Part shown: piece by piece, positions 9,207 to 17,125 of the stretch
How positions within the stretch are numbered: position 1 is the first letter of the stretch
Layout: each line of letters opens with the position of its first letter
Assembly: GCA_963840975.1 (NCBI GenBank)
Contig: CAWJBC010000007.1
Location: 57,914 to 121,913 of the forward strand
DNA from: JAADJA01 sp963840975
Lineage (GTDB): Bacteria > Bacteroidota > Bacteroidia > Bacteroidales > JAADJA01
DNA length: 64,000 nucleotides
Direction: 5' to 3'
The notes under the pieces: model-generated
What the model was told of the DNA's origin: nothing
What the model saw: the letters and a program-made list of their open reading frames with translations, nothing else
Database searches by the model: none
Made by a program: the position numbers and the translations under genes

Positions 9207-10130
9207 ATGAAAACACTGGTAATTTTTAGCATCGTTATTCTGTTGGCGATGAAGGGATTTACACAGGAATGGGCTCCTGTTGGTGCAGCCTGGCACTATA
9301 CTGAAAAATTCTCATTCTGGAGTTTAAATGATGAGGATTATATAAAATACGAATCAGAAAAGGATACGGTTTTCATGGGTATAAACTGTAAAAAAATAGT
9401 TAAGCGACATGATGTATATTGCTATCAAAGACCTGAAAATGAATTCATGTATTCAAATAATAACAAAGTATATTTTTATGATCCTTCCTTTAACGAATTC
9501 CAAATGATTTATGACTTTAACGCATCCCCGGATGAATCATGGGAAATCAGGATTTATGATATGCTTTATTCTGAAACTGATACGGTCAAAATTACCGTTG
9601 ATTCTTCCAATTCAATCAACATAAATAGCCAGAACCTAAAACGGCTTTATGTTACTTATGATTTTAATAATGAATCCATCATGCCATTCGTTTATCAATC
9701 AGTTATAATAGAATCCATTGGGGATATGACTTTCATGTTTAATTTCTTTCCCGAAAATGCTTTGGCTTGCGATGATAATGTCAGTGCTGGATTGCGATGT
9801 TATGAAGATGGCATACTTGGTCTTTATGAAACAGGAATAGCTGATTCCTGCACCTACATTCACGAATGGGTCGGAGTTGATCAAACCATGAAACCTAATT
9901 TAGATGTAGTTTTATTTCCCAATCCGGCGAGCGACGTAATTACAATAAAACCAGGCACCCATGATATTGATTGGTTTAATTTGATAAACAGCAATGGGAT
10001 TACCGTAAAATCAGGAAAATTGACCAACCATCAGATACCCGTCAGAGAATTGAACAGGGGATTGTTCATCCTTGAATTATCGGATAGTAAATCGGGAGTT
10101 TTCGAGAGGCAAAAGATTTTATTAAAATAA
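9207..10130 (+). CDS. T9SS type A sorting domain-containing secreted protein
   Basis: A 307-residue exported protein. It has an N-terminal signal peptide (MKTLVIFSIVILLAMKGFTQ), a beta-rich body with no domain I can name (aromatic and Asp-rich, four cysteines), and a C-terminal type IX sorting domain. That domain starts at LFPNPASDVITI and ends with KILLK. Such proteins are exported by Sec, passed through the T9SS outer-membrane translocon and released or anchored on the cell surface. The Met at 9207 is chosen because it begins the signal peptide; an upstream in-frame codon would add a charged non-family leader. Confidence 0.85.
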   Translation: MKTLVIFSIVILLAMKGFTQEWAPVGAAWHYTEKFSFWSLNDEDYIKYESEKDTVFMGINCKKIVKRHDVYCYQRPENEFMYSNNNKVYFYDPSFNEFQMIYDFNASPDESWEIRIYDMLYSETDTVKITVDSSNSININSQNLKRLYVTYDFNNESIMPFVYQSVIIESIGDMTFMFNFFPENALACDDNVSAGLRCYEDGILGLYETGIADSCTYIHEWVGVDQTMKPNLDVVLFPNPASDVITIKPGTHDIDWFNLINSNGITVKSGKLTNHQIPVRELNRGLFILELSDSKSGVFERQKILLK

Positions 10131-10272
10131 CCTTCCTTTATCGGATTGAATCCACTTTAAAAGTTATTATTTTCGCCAAAATTTCGAGGCAGAAGAGCGC
10201 CTTTGATTTGCAGATTAAAACTTCAACCCGGAATTCCTGAGGCAGAAGGTTTTTTCATTTTTTAGAAATGAT

Positions 10273-11154
10273 ATGGATTTTGAAAAACGGTGGTTCCAGT
10301 TTACCATTCTATTATTGCTTGCCTTCGTCTGGGGAAGTTCCTTTATCCTGATAAAAGTCGGGATGAAAAGCTTCAGTAGCGAACAGGCTGCTGCCGTTCG
10401 TATCTTGTTAGCATCGCTTGCATTGCTTCCGCTATCCATATATAATTTAAAGCATTTAAAACGAAAAGACCTTCCGGCATTGCTTTTTACAGGATTTGTC
10501 GGCAGCTTTATTCCTGCTTTTTTGTTTACCAAAGCCCAAACCCATATTGACAGTGCTTTGGCAGGAATGCTCAATTCAATGACGCCCGTTTTCACTTTGG
10601 TGGTTGGGGTTATATTTTTTAAATCGAGGTTCAAATTCGTACAGATATTGGGATTGTTCCTGGGATTTGCGGGTGCTGTAGGATTGATTATAGGCGGGCA
10701 GGAAATGGCATTTGGAGAAATTAATAGTTATGCATTATTGGTAGTCCTGGCAACTTCTTTATATGCCTTTAATATTAACATTGTCAAAACATATCTTACC
10801 CACCTGAACGGTGCACAAATTACTTCATTATCGTTTATGTTTCTCAGCCCGGTGGCTTTGATTTATTTATTGACGACCGATTTTGAACCTGTATTTCAAA
10901 ATCCGAACTGGCATATTCATTTTGCTGCACTTGCCGGACTTGGAATCATTGGGACTGCCTCAGCCATGTTATTAATGAACAGCCTCATCCGCAAGGTAAC
11001 AGCGATATTTGCTTCTTCAGTCACCTACATTATTCCAATTTTTGCCATCATGTGGGGATTTATTGACGGAGAAAACATCACCCTCCATCACTTTGGCAAC
11101 ATGCTTATTATTTTAATCGGGGTTTACCTGATCAACAGGAAAAGGGCAAAATAG
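10273..11154 (+). CDS. EamA/DMT-family inner-membrane permease
   Basis: A 293-residue protein with about ten hydrophobic segments arranged as two tandem EamA repeats (about 10-140 and 150-290). The first has the typical FVWGSSFILIKVG start and the SALAGMLNSMTPVFT segment, and the second has IGTASAMLLMN and ASSVTYIIPIFAIMWG. Drug/metabolite transporter family members export amino acids, sugars, nucleosides or drugs. The substrate cannot be predicted. The gene is convergent with the selD operon downstream and has no evident partner. Confidence 0.9.
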   Translation: MDFEKRWFQFTILLLLAFVWGSSFILIKVGMKSFSSEQAAAVRILLASLALLPLSIYNLKHLKRKDLPALLFTGFVGSFIPAFLFTKAQTHIDSALAGMLNSMTPVFTLVVGVIFFKSRFKFVQILGLFLGFAGAVGLIIGGQEMAFGEINSYALLVVLATSLYAFNINIVKTYLTHLNGAQITSLSFMFLSPVALIYLLTTDFEPVFQNPNWHIHFAALAGLGIIGTASAMLLMNSLIRKVTAIFASSVTYIIPIFAIMWGFIDGENITLHHFGNMLIILIGVYLINRKRAK

Positions 11155-11230
11155 CTGCTCTTCAAAAGGTGGTTTGAAGAAGAAAAAGCGTCCGAAGATA
11201 ATTCCGTAAATCTATTTGAACAAATTAGAG

Positions 11231-12364
11231 TCAAACAATATAAACTGATTTTTCTCCCGGGGCAATCACTTCTCCTACTACGCTGGTATATGAATATCCA
11301 GATTGTTTTAATTCTTCGATAATACTATCCACATTTTCCGGTTTCACAGCCATTAACATTCCACCAGAGGTCTGAGCATCAGCTACGAGCATTTTATAGT
11401 TGTATTTCAAATCATGATCAAAGTTGACATCCTGTTCTGCAAATTCAAGGTTTCGGAAAGCAGCACCCGGAATACATCCCATTTCAATCAATTCAAACAC
11501 TTTATCCAGAACCGGAACAGATCGCGTGTTTATCTTTAGGGTAACCTTGCTTGCTTTTGCCATTTTGAGGGCATGACCCAATATTCCGAACCCTGTTATA
11601 TCTGTCGCGCTTCTCACATTATATTTCTGCATCACGTCAGCAGCACTTCTGTTCAGGTGCTTCATGGTTTTAAGTGCAGACTGATATGTTTCTTCGTCGG
11701 CAAGATCATTTCTCCTTGCTGAAATAATTACACCTGTACCGATGGGTTTGGTAAGCAAAAGAACGTCGCCCGGTTGAGCGCCGGCATTGGTGATAATCTT
11801 TTCAGGATGCACCCAACCAGTGACCGACAAACCACAGACCGGAACATCGTTGGTGATAGTGTGTCCGCCTACTATTACACCACCCGCTTCAACCACTTTA
11901 TCCTGGGCGCCTCTTAATATTTCTTTTAAAACCTCCATAGGCAATGCCGCAGGGAACAAAATAATATTCAAAGCAGTAAGAACCTGTCCACCCATAGCAT
12001 ATACATCACTGAGGGCGTTAGCGGCAGATATTTGACCAAAATCATAAGGATCAGAACAAACCGGTGGGAAAAAATCGGTGGTCAGCACCAGTGCATAGTC
12101 ATCCCGGATTTTATAGACTCCAGCATCATCATGGGTTTCGATATCAACCAATACATTTTCATTGGTTATTTTAGGAAGGTCAGCCAGCGCTTTGTTGAGT
12201 TCTGAAGCCGATAGTTTAGCGGAGCAGCCGCCCTGCTCAACGAGTTTAAGAAGGTCGAATTTTGAGTTCGAAGCTTGAGGTTCATCTCGCGTTGCGCGAG
12301 ATGAAGTTGGTTCTGCGTTCCAGGTTTTGTGTCCCGGGTCGTGTGTTTCGGGTTCTGAGTTCAT
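11231..12364 (-). CDS. selD: Selenide, water dikinase (selenophosphate synthetase)
   Basis: A 377-residue enzyme that makes monoselenophosphate from selenide and ATP, the selenium donor for Sec-tRNA. It carries the catalytic Cys-Lys pair in GGCSAKLSA (about 45-53, matching E. coli C17/K20). The second E. coli cysteine (C19) is replaced by Ala. Other motifs are TTDFFPPVCSDPYDFGQI, NALSDVYAMGG and the VGGHTI segment. The first ~35 residues (to SNSKF) are not part of the family. They are low in complexity and encode a perfect DNA palindrome (12283-12303), so they look like inserted repeat DNA. It is last in the minus-strand selA-selB-yedF-selD unit, 43 bases after yedF. Confidence 0.95.
   Translation of the reverse strand: MNSEPETHDPGHKTWNAEPTSSRATRDEPQASNSKFDLLKLVEQGGCSAKLSASELNKALADLPKITNENVLVDIETHDDAGVYKIRDDYALVLTTDFFPPVCSDPYDFGQISAANALSDVYAMGGQVLTALNIILFPAALPMEVLKEILRGAQDKVVEAGGVIVGGHTITNDVPVCGLSVTGWVHPEKIITNAGAQPGDVLLLTKPIGTGVIISARRNDLADEETYQSALKTMKHLNRSAADVMQKYNVRSATDITGFGILGHALKMAKASKVTLKINTRSVPVLDKVFELIEMGCIPGAAFRNLEFAEQDVNFDHDLKYNYKMLVADAQTSGGMLMAVKPENVDSIIEELKQSGYSYTSVVGEVIAPGEKSVYIV
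12283..12303. repeat. Perfect 9-bp palindrome inside the selD 5' coding region
   Basis: The arms CATCTCGCG and CGCGAGATG are separated by TTG. They fall in the segment coding for the non-conserved N-terminal extension of SelD. A perfect GC-rich hairpin in an otherwise AT-rich gene suggests a small inserted repeat or REP-like sequence. It could also affect translation initiation. Confidence 0.6.
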
Positions 12365-12407
12365 TGAATCTTTTCTATGATCTAAATCTAATTACTACCT
12401 ATTAAGT

Positions 12408-13028
12408 CTACAAATTAACCACTTTTCCAGCTTTCAGGATGCTGTCGAGTATCTCATACATGTTGGTAACCCTTCCAACTGCCAGTTGTTCAGTTTTTTC
12501 AAAGTAGTTGAGACAGGTTCCGCAGGTGATGATTTCCACTCCGCGTTTTTCAAGTTCGGTAAGGTGAACGAGCGCCGGTGCACCTTTCAAAACCAGGTTA
12601 ATGCCTGCGTTCAGGAAAATGATCTTTTGAGGCAGTACATCATATTCCTTAATTGTATTCAACATGCTGCCCGCCAGTACCAGACCCAGCTCATTATCGC
12701 CTTCGCCGATGCGGTCTTTTGCAAAAACGACAACATAACCCTTATCAACAGGAAGGGAGGTTTCGCAATAAGGTTCCACATCTGTCAGCACTGCTGCCTT
12801 CCCTGAATTATTCACAAGTATTTCAAACTCATTTCCATTTTTAGAATGTTCTGCTGCGATGCCATTGTCTTTCAGATATCGCATCACATTCTGAACTGCA
12901 GTTTCACTGTCGAGTATAACCTTTATTGAGCCATCACGTCCGAGTTCGTTTAATGCCTTTTTTGTTTCGATAAGCGGCATAGGGCATTTCTTTCCTTTTA
13001 CATCAATTGTTTTCATCAAATATCTCAA
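12408..13028 (-). CDS. yedF: YedF-like selenium-metabolism protein (TusA-like plus DsrE-like domains)
   Basis: A 206-residue two-domain protein. The N-terminal TusA/SirA-like domain has the CPMPL motif (Cys15 in VKGKKCPMPLIE). The C-terminal DsrE-like domain carries the ITCGTCLNYFEKT segment typical of the selenium-linked YedF family. In genomes with selD these proteins are thought to carry or deliver selenium or sulfur. The exact reaction is unproven. Its start overlaps the selB stop by four bases (ATGA), indicating translational coupling. An internal Met at 13016 (MKTIDVKG) would remove four residues and is an alternative start. Confidence 0.9.
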   Translation of the reverse strand: MRYLMKTIDVKGKKCPMPLIETKKALNELGRDGSIKVILDSETAVQNVMRYLKDNGIAAEHSKNGNEFEILVNNSGKAAVLTDVEPYCETSLPVDKGYVVVFAKDRIGEGDNELGLVLAGSMLNTIKEYDVLPQKIIFLNAGINLVLKGAPALVHLTELEKRGVEIITCGTCLNYFEKTEQLAVGRVTNMYEILDSILKAGKVVNL

Positions 13029-14989
13029 ATTTTGTTTATTAAATCTCTTCCTTTATCAGTAATATCAATAAAAAATGATCTTTTACTGATGATCCCTTCT
13101 TCCAGAAATATTCCCTGCAGGGTTTGCACAATTTTTTTTGTGCCATCTATCAGCAGCCTGAAATCCTTTTCGTTGATACCCTTTTCTTTGCTATTCAAGT
13201 CGGTGAGCAATATTTTTCTGCATTTGTCCACTATGGAGTGATGCAAATAATCGCCATCAAAAAAGATGATTTTCTTTTGCCTACCAAGGTATTTCAACAT
13301 CATTTTCAGGCGATCTTTTGGTATTTTATTGTTTAATGCTTTTTCTTCTATTTCCGTATCAAGCGGATTCTCCATCCCACAACTTCTGATGGTTTGTTCG
13401 AGCCAACCCAATTGTTCCTGTGTTCTTTGGTCAATCTTTACAACATGATCCGCTAATGCCCATGAAAGTCCGGTCTTTTTTATTTTTCCCTGCTGTTGAA
13501 GAATTTCCAGAAGTTCTTCGAGATATAACTTAGCAGCTTCGTTTTTGGCAAAACCCAACTTGCCATAAAATTCCTGTAATTCAAGCCCTTCCTCAAGTAT
13601 GGGATTTTTGCTGTGCCATTGTGCTATTTCTTCCAATACATTCAGGGTATATTTTTCATGAGCTTCTCGCGTCAGGAGGATGGTTTTCCCTGCCATTTCA
13701 ACCACGAAAATAGAATTGTCACTGCTTTGTTTACAACCCTCTAATACTTCTGTTTCAGGCTTTGCTATTCTTTTTGAAATTATATCAGCATAAACCGGTG
13801 CATTTTCTTTTTTAAGTTCAATTTTAATCAGGTTTGAAATCTTGTCGCTGTTCAGGGCAGCCTCCATCAAATCTTTCAGGTTGTCCAGCAATTGAATGGT
13901 TCGTTTTTTATGATGCAATGGTTGAACATCAATGATGGTTCCCCCTCCAAGGGTGATGTCGTTTGAGGAGTTCCTCACGATATATTTGTCTTTGTTTTCA
14001 AGGATAGCCGGTTTTTCAAGGTGAAGCTGAACAATGGCAGCTTCTCCGGGTTGAATAGTATCTTTGTTCAACAGGTGCATCCTTGCAGCACATTCAAATG
14101 TACCGGTATAAAAAACTACTTTCGACCATAATCCCAGCCTTGCATCCTCCCCGAACAAAGAAAATGACGCATCAATCATACTGGTTTCACTTATCATTTT
14201 GTCCGACAGCACCATTCCTCTTTCAAAATCCTCACCTTTGATTCCAGCCATATTAAGGGCAGCCCGGTCGCCGCAATAAACTTTGTTAACCGGATTGCCA
14301 TGACGCTCCAAAGCGCGAATTTTCATTTTTTTGTTCTTGCCTGGTAAAAGAAAAACATCCTTTCCGATTTCAATCTCACCTTCCAGAACGGAACCGGTTA
14401 CTACAAACCCTATTCCCCTCACATTAAAGATTCGATCAATATACATTCGGAAATGGTCTTTTTTCTCTCTTTCCTGAACGGTCGGAACGATCTCACTTAT
14501 CTTTTCAATCATTTGGTCAATTCCTTTGCCCGTAAGGGAAGAAACCGGAATCACAGGAGCACCTTCGAGACAGGTACCTTCGATGAGTTCCTCAATCTCC
14601 AATTGTGCTAATTCCAGCATTTCGTCATCTACGAGGTCGGCTTTATTCAACGCTATTATTCCATGTTTTACACCTAACATTTCAATGATTTTCAGGTGCT
14701 CGGTAGTTTGGGGCATAATTCCGCTATCGGCTGCCACTACAAGCAATACGATGTCAATTCCATACGCCCCGGCTACCATCGTTTTGATAAAATCTTTATG
14801 ACCCGGGACATCAACGATACCAAACGACTGTCCATCGGGAAGCGTGATGTGTGAGAATCCCAGATTAATGGTGATTCCCCTCTCCTTTTCCTCTTTGTGG
14901 GTATCACAGTCAATCCCTGTCATCGCTTTGATCAACGCTGTTTTACCATGATCCACATGTCCTGCAGTACCGATGATAAGATGTTTCAT
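13025..14989 (-). CDS. selB: Selenocysteine-specific elongation factor SelB
   Basis: A 654-residue GTPase that binds Sec-tRNA and the SECIS hairpin and inserts Sec at UGA codons on the ribosome. The G1 motif is GHVDHGKT (10-17), with the switch II segment DVPGHKDFIKT and the G4 NKAD motif. EF-Tu-like domains II and III follow. The C-terminal third, rich in Lys and helices, has the layout of the winged-helix repeats that read the SECIS. Length is close to E. coli SelB (614). The start overlaps the selA stop by four bases (ATGA), so the genes are co-translated. Confidence 0.96.
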   Translation of the reverse strand: MKHLIIGTAGHVDHGKTALIKAMTGIDCDTHKEEKERGITINLGFSHITLPDGQSFGIVDVPGHKDFIKTMVAGAYGIDIVLLVVAADSGIMPQTTEHLKIIEMLGVKHGIIALNKADLVDDEMLELAQLEIEELIEGTCLEGAPVIPVSSLTGKGIDQMIEKISEIVPTVQEREKKDHFRMYIDRIFNVRGIGFVVTGSVLEGEIEIGKDVFLLPGKNKKMKIRALERHGNPVNKVYCGDRAALNMAGIKGEDFERGMVLSDKMISETSMIDASFSLFGEDARLGLWSKVVFYTGTFECAARMHLLNKDTIQPGEAAIVQLHLEKPAILENKDKYIVRNSSNDITLGGGTIIDVQPLHHKKRTIQLLDNLKDLMEAALNSDKISNLIKIELKKENAPVYADIISKRIAKPETEVLEGCKQSSDNSIFVVEMAGKTILLTREAHEKYTLNVLEEIAQWHSKNPILEEGLELQEFYGKLGFAKNEAAKLYLEELLEILQQQGKIKKTGLSWALADHVVKIDQRTQEQLGWLEQTIRSCGMENPLDTEIEEKALNNKIPKDRLKMMLKYLGRQKKIIFFDGDYLHHSIVDKCRKILLTDLNSKEKGINEKDFRLLIDGTKKIVQTLQGIFLEEGIISKRSFFIDITDKGRDLINKI

Positions 14990-16403
14990 TCGCTTGTGGT
15001 TTTAACAAAGACTTCACCAGTAATTTCAGCAAGTTCTTCCAATTGCGGATCAGTTAAGGTAAGCACATCAAAGTAAACATCGCCTTTGCGGAGGATGGCT
15101 ACAACTGGATGATTATGCTGCATTAAACCAGAATAGAGACTTTCGGCAAATTCCGATTTCTTTCGTTTCGATTCCAAATCTATTTCAATCCGTACGGCAT
15201 AACTTTCAATTTCCTTGCCGGGCAAAGCGCCTCCACCGCATTGACCTTTGCTTTTCAACACTAAAGAATTGACCCCATATTTTGAAAACAAGTTCTTTAA
15301 TGATTCTGCTCGGTTCATTAGTTCTTCCGGTTTCCGGCTCATCATATTAAAAAGAAGATTTCTTTTCAAAAGTGTCTCATCATCAAGATAGGAAAATAAT
15401 GCAGCTTCCATAAAAGCCAAAGTTGTTTTTCCGACACGAAGCGCCCTTACAAGCGGTTCCTTTTTCAGTTTTGCGATATATTCTTTTTTACCTGCAATGA
15501 TACCTGCCTGCGCCCCACCCAGCAATTTATCTCCGCTGAAACTTACCAGGTCAACCCCGGTAGCAAGAGTTTGCCTGACATCCGGCTCATCACCTAACAC
15601 TTTTATTGAGGTTTTCCTTAGAAGCCCTGATCCCATATCGTACATTACCGGAACGTCTTTCTTTTTTCCCAAAGCAACCAGATCGGCAAGCTGAACCTCC
15701 TCAGTAAAACCCTGTATGGCATAATTTGATTTATGCGCTTTCAATAGCAAACGGGTATCCTGAGTGATGGCTTTTTCGTAATCCTGTATTTTAGTCTTAT
15801 TGGTGGTTCCCACCTCCACCATATTGCAATCGGATGCAACCATGATGTCGGGTAAGCGAAATGAACCGCCGATTTCGATCAGTTCTCCACGGGAAACGAT
15901 TACTTCCTTCTCTTTCGAAAATACCCTCAAAACAAGCATGAGGGCAGCAGCATTATTGTTTACCACAAGCACATCTTCAGCTCCGGTAAGATATTTTAAA
16001 ATTTCTGTCAGATGTGTATTACGCGACCCACGCTCACCTTTCGATAAGTCAAATTCCAGGTTATTATAGCCTTTCAAAATTTCAGATGCTTCCGGATAAT
16101 TTCATCGCTGAATGGAGCACGCCCCAGGTTGGTATGAACAACTATTCCGGTTGCATTGATTACATTTCGAAGACTTTTGGTTGTTAGTTTGTTTATTCGT
16201 AACTTAATCAGGAGTATAATTTCCTGAATTTGAGGAATTGATCCCGAAAGGCCAGCCTCTTCCCTCAATAAACTTAACGTCTTTCGAATGGAATATTTGA
16301 CGAGATCTTCATTGTGTTGAATCAATAAATCTTTAATCTCCGGTAAAAGAAGCAATTTATCCACACCGGGGAGATTTTTAAGATTATCTGAATTCGAATT
16401 CAT
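14986..16403 (-). CDS. selA: Selenocysteine synthase SelA, reading frame split by a one-base frameshift
   Basis: SelA is the PLP enzyme that converts Ser-tRNA-Sec to Sec-tRNA-Sec. The N-terminal part (from MNSNSDNLKNL at 16403) runs through NATGIVVHTNLGRAPFSDEI and then shifts frame near 16087-16094. The rest continues in another frame from about KGYNNLEFDL, with VNNNAAA and the PLP-lysine motif SGDKLLGGAQAG. Adding one base (an AAGGCA-like reading at AAGCA) restores an IRKASEILKGYNNLEF-type junction like that of E. coli. The corrected length is about 472 residues, near the family's 463. This is either a sequencing or assembly error, a recent mutation or, less likely, programmed frameshifting. 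Reading the UGA at the end of the first part as Sec does not restore SelA. Confidence 0.88.
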
Positions 16404-16419
16404 ATAATGAGGTTTGTTA

Positions 16420-16810
16420 TTAGTTGCTGGTTTTTTGTTGCTTGTTTGTTTTCCAATTGTCTTCAACATATTGTATGAATTTATTTATTTTCGTTCCCAG
16501 GATATCATATTTCTCCATAAGGTGGGTCAACGGTTGATCCTTAAAATGAATGTCACTTATCATATTTAATTGTGAAATTGTTTCATCACACGATCCTTGG
16601 GAATATGTTAAAAACCTTATAAAATCATCCTTATATCTCCTTCTTCCATACCCTTCAACAATTTGTGTCTTTAACGCTTTTACTTGATCTTCTGACCTGA
16701 CTACCTTGTTCATATAGCTCATACTTTGGTAAGGTTAAACTCATTATATGAACTTCAATTGCCAATTTATATGCAATTTGATAGATTTCTAAATCCTTAT
16801 AGCTTTTCAT
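16420..16810 (-). pseudogene. Four-helix-bundle (S23/Avd-like) protein, frameshifted
   Basis: The start at 16810 gives KSYKDLEIYQIAYKLAIEV ... EQGSQVRRSSKSV, the usual beginning of four-helix-bundle proteins found in rRNA intervening sequences. At about 16665-16670 the frame changes by one base, and the family continues in another frame (KTQIVEGYGRR ... FIRFLTYSQGSCDE). The removal of one G would fuse the two. The biochemical role of these small proteins is unknown, although a relative acts as the accessory protein of diversity-generating retroelements. No such element is present here. It lies directly upstream of selA but is unlikely to belong to Sec synthesis. Confidence 0.75.
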
Positions 16811-16939
16811 ATCGTTTATTTCATTTTGTTAAAAACAAGTAACGAGCAACAGCTATCAAAGATATTAAATAGAAATAAAAGGACAATTTCCAGTAAAGAA
16901 AATCAGGAATTTCAAAACGAGCAACCAGAAATAAAAAAG

Positions 16940-17031
16940 CAGAGAGGGCAGGGATCGAACCTGCCACAGCCGGTGTTATCCGTCTGCTACTGGTTTTGAA
17001 GACCAGGTGAGACACCAGTCCCGTCCCCTCT
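16940..17031 (-). tRNA. selC: tRNA-Sec (anticodon UCA)
   Basis: On the minus strand a 92-nt tRNA folds with acceptor arms AGAGGGG and CCTCTCT, a D-arm GGGAC/GTCTC closing a four-base loop, and an anticodon arm CTGGT-CTTCAAA-ACCAG with anticodon UCA at 16997-16999. A long variable arm and a T-arm GCAGG-TTCGATC-CCTGC complete it. The long variable arm, the short D-loop and UCA identify selenocysteine tRNA. The 3' CCA is not encoded, as often in Bacteroidetes. It sits between the sel operon and the UGA-containing selenoprotein gene, all on the same strand. Confidence 0.95.
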
Positions 17032-17125
17032 AACTTATTACCCGGAAGGTTTTTCAAATTCTGAATTCAGCGATCCGGGTCAATTTGCTTTATAGTAATA
17101 TTAAAACTGAATATTTTAGGCAAAA

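Noticed and set aside
12486..12844. Plus-strand frames inside the yedF gene
   Set aside because: They are antisense shadows of a well-conserved gene and show no protein-like features.
16074..16100. UGA at the end of the first selA part read as selenocysteine
   Set aside because: Readthrough in that frame gives a sequence unlike SelA. A one-base shift restores the family sequence.
16821..17057. 78-codon minus-strand frame over the tRNA-Sec
   Set aside because: It overlaps the tRNA completely and has no family resemblance, so it is a chance frame.
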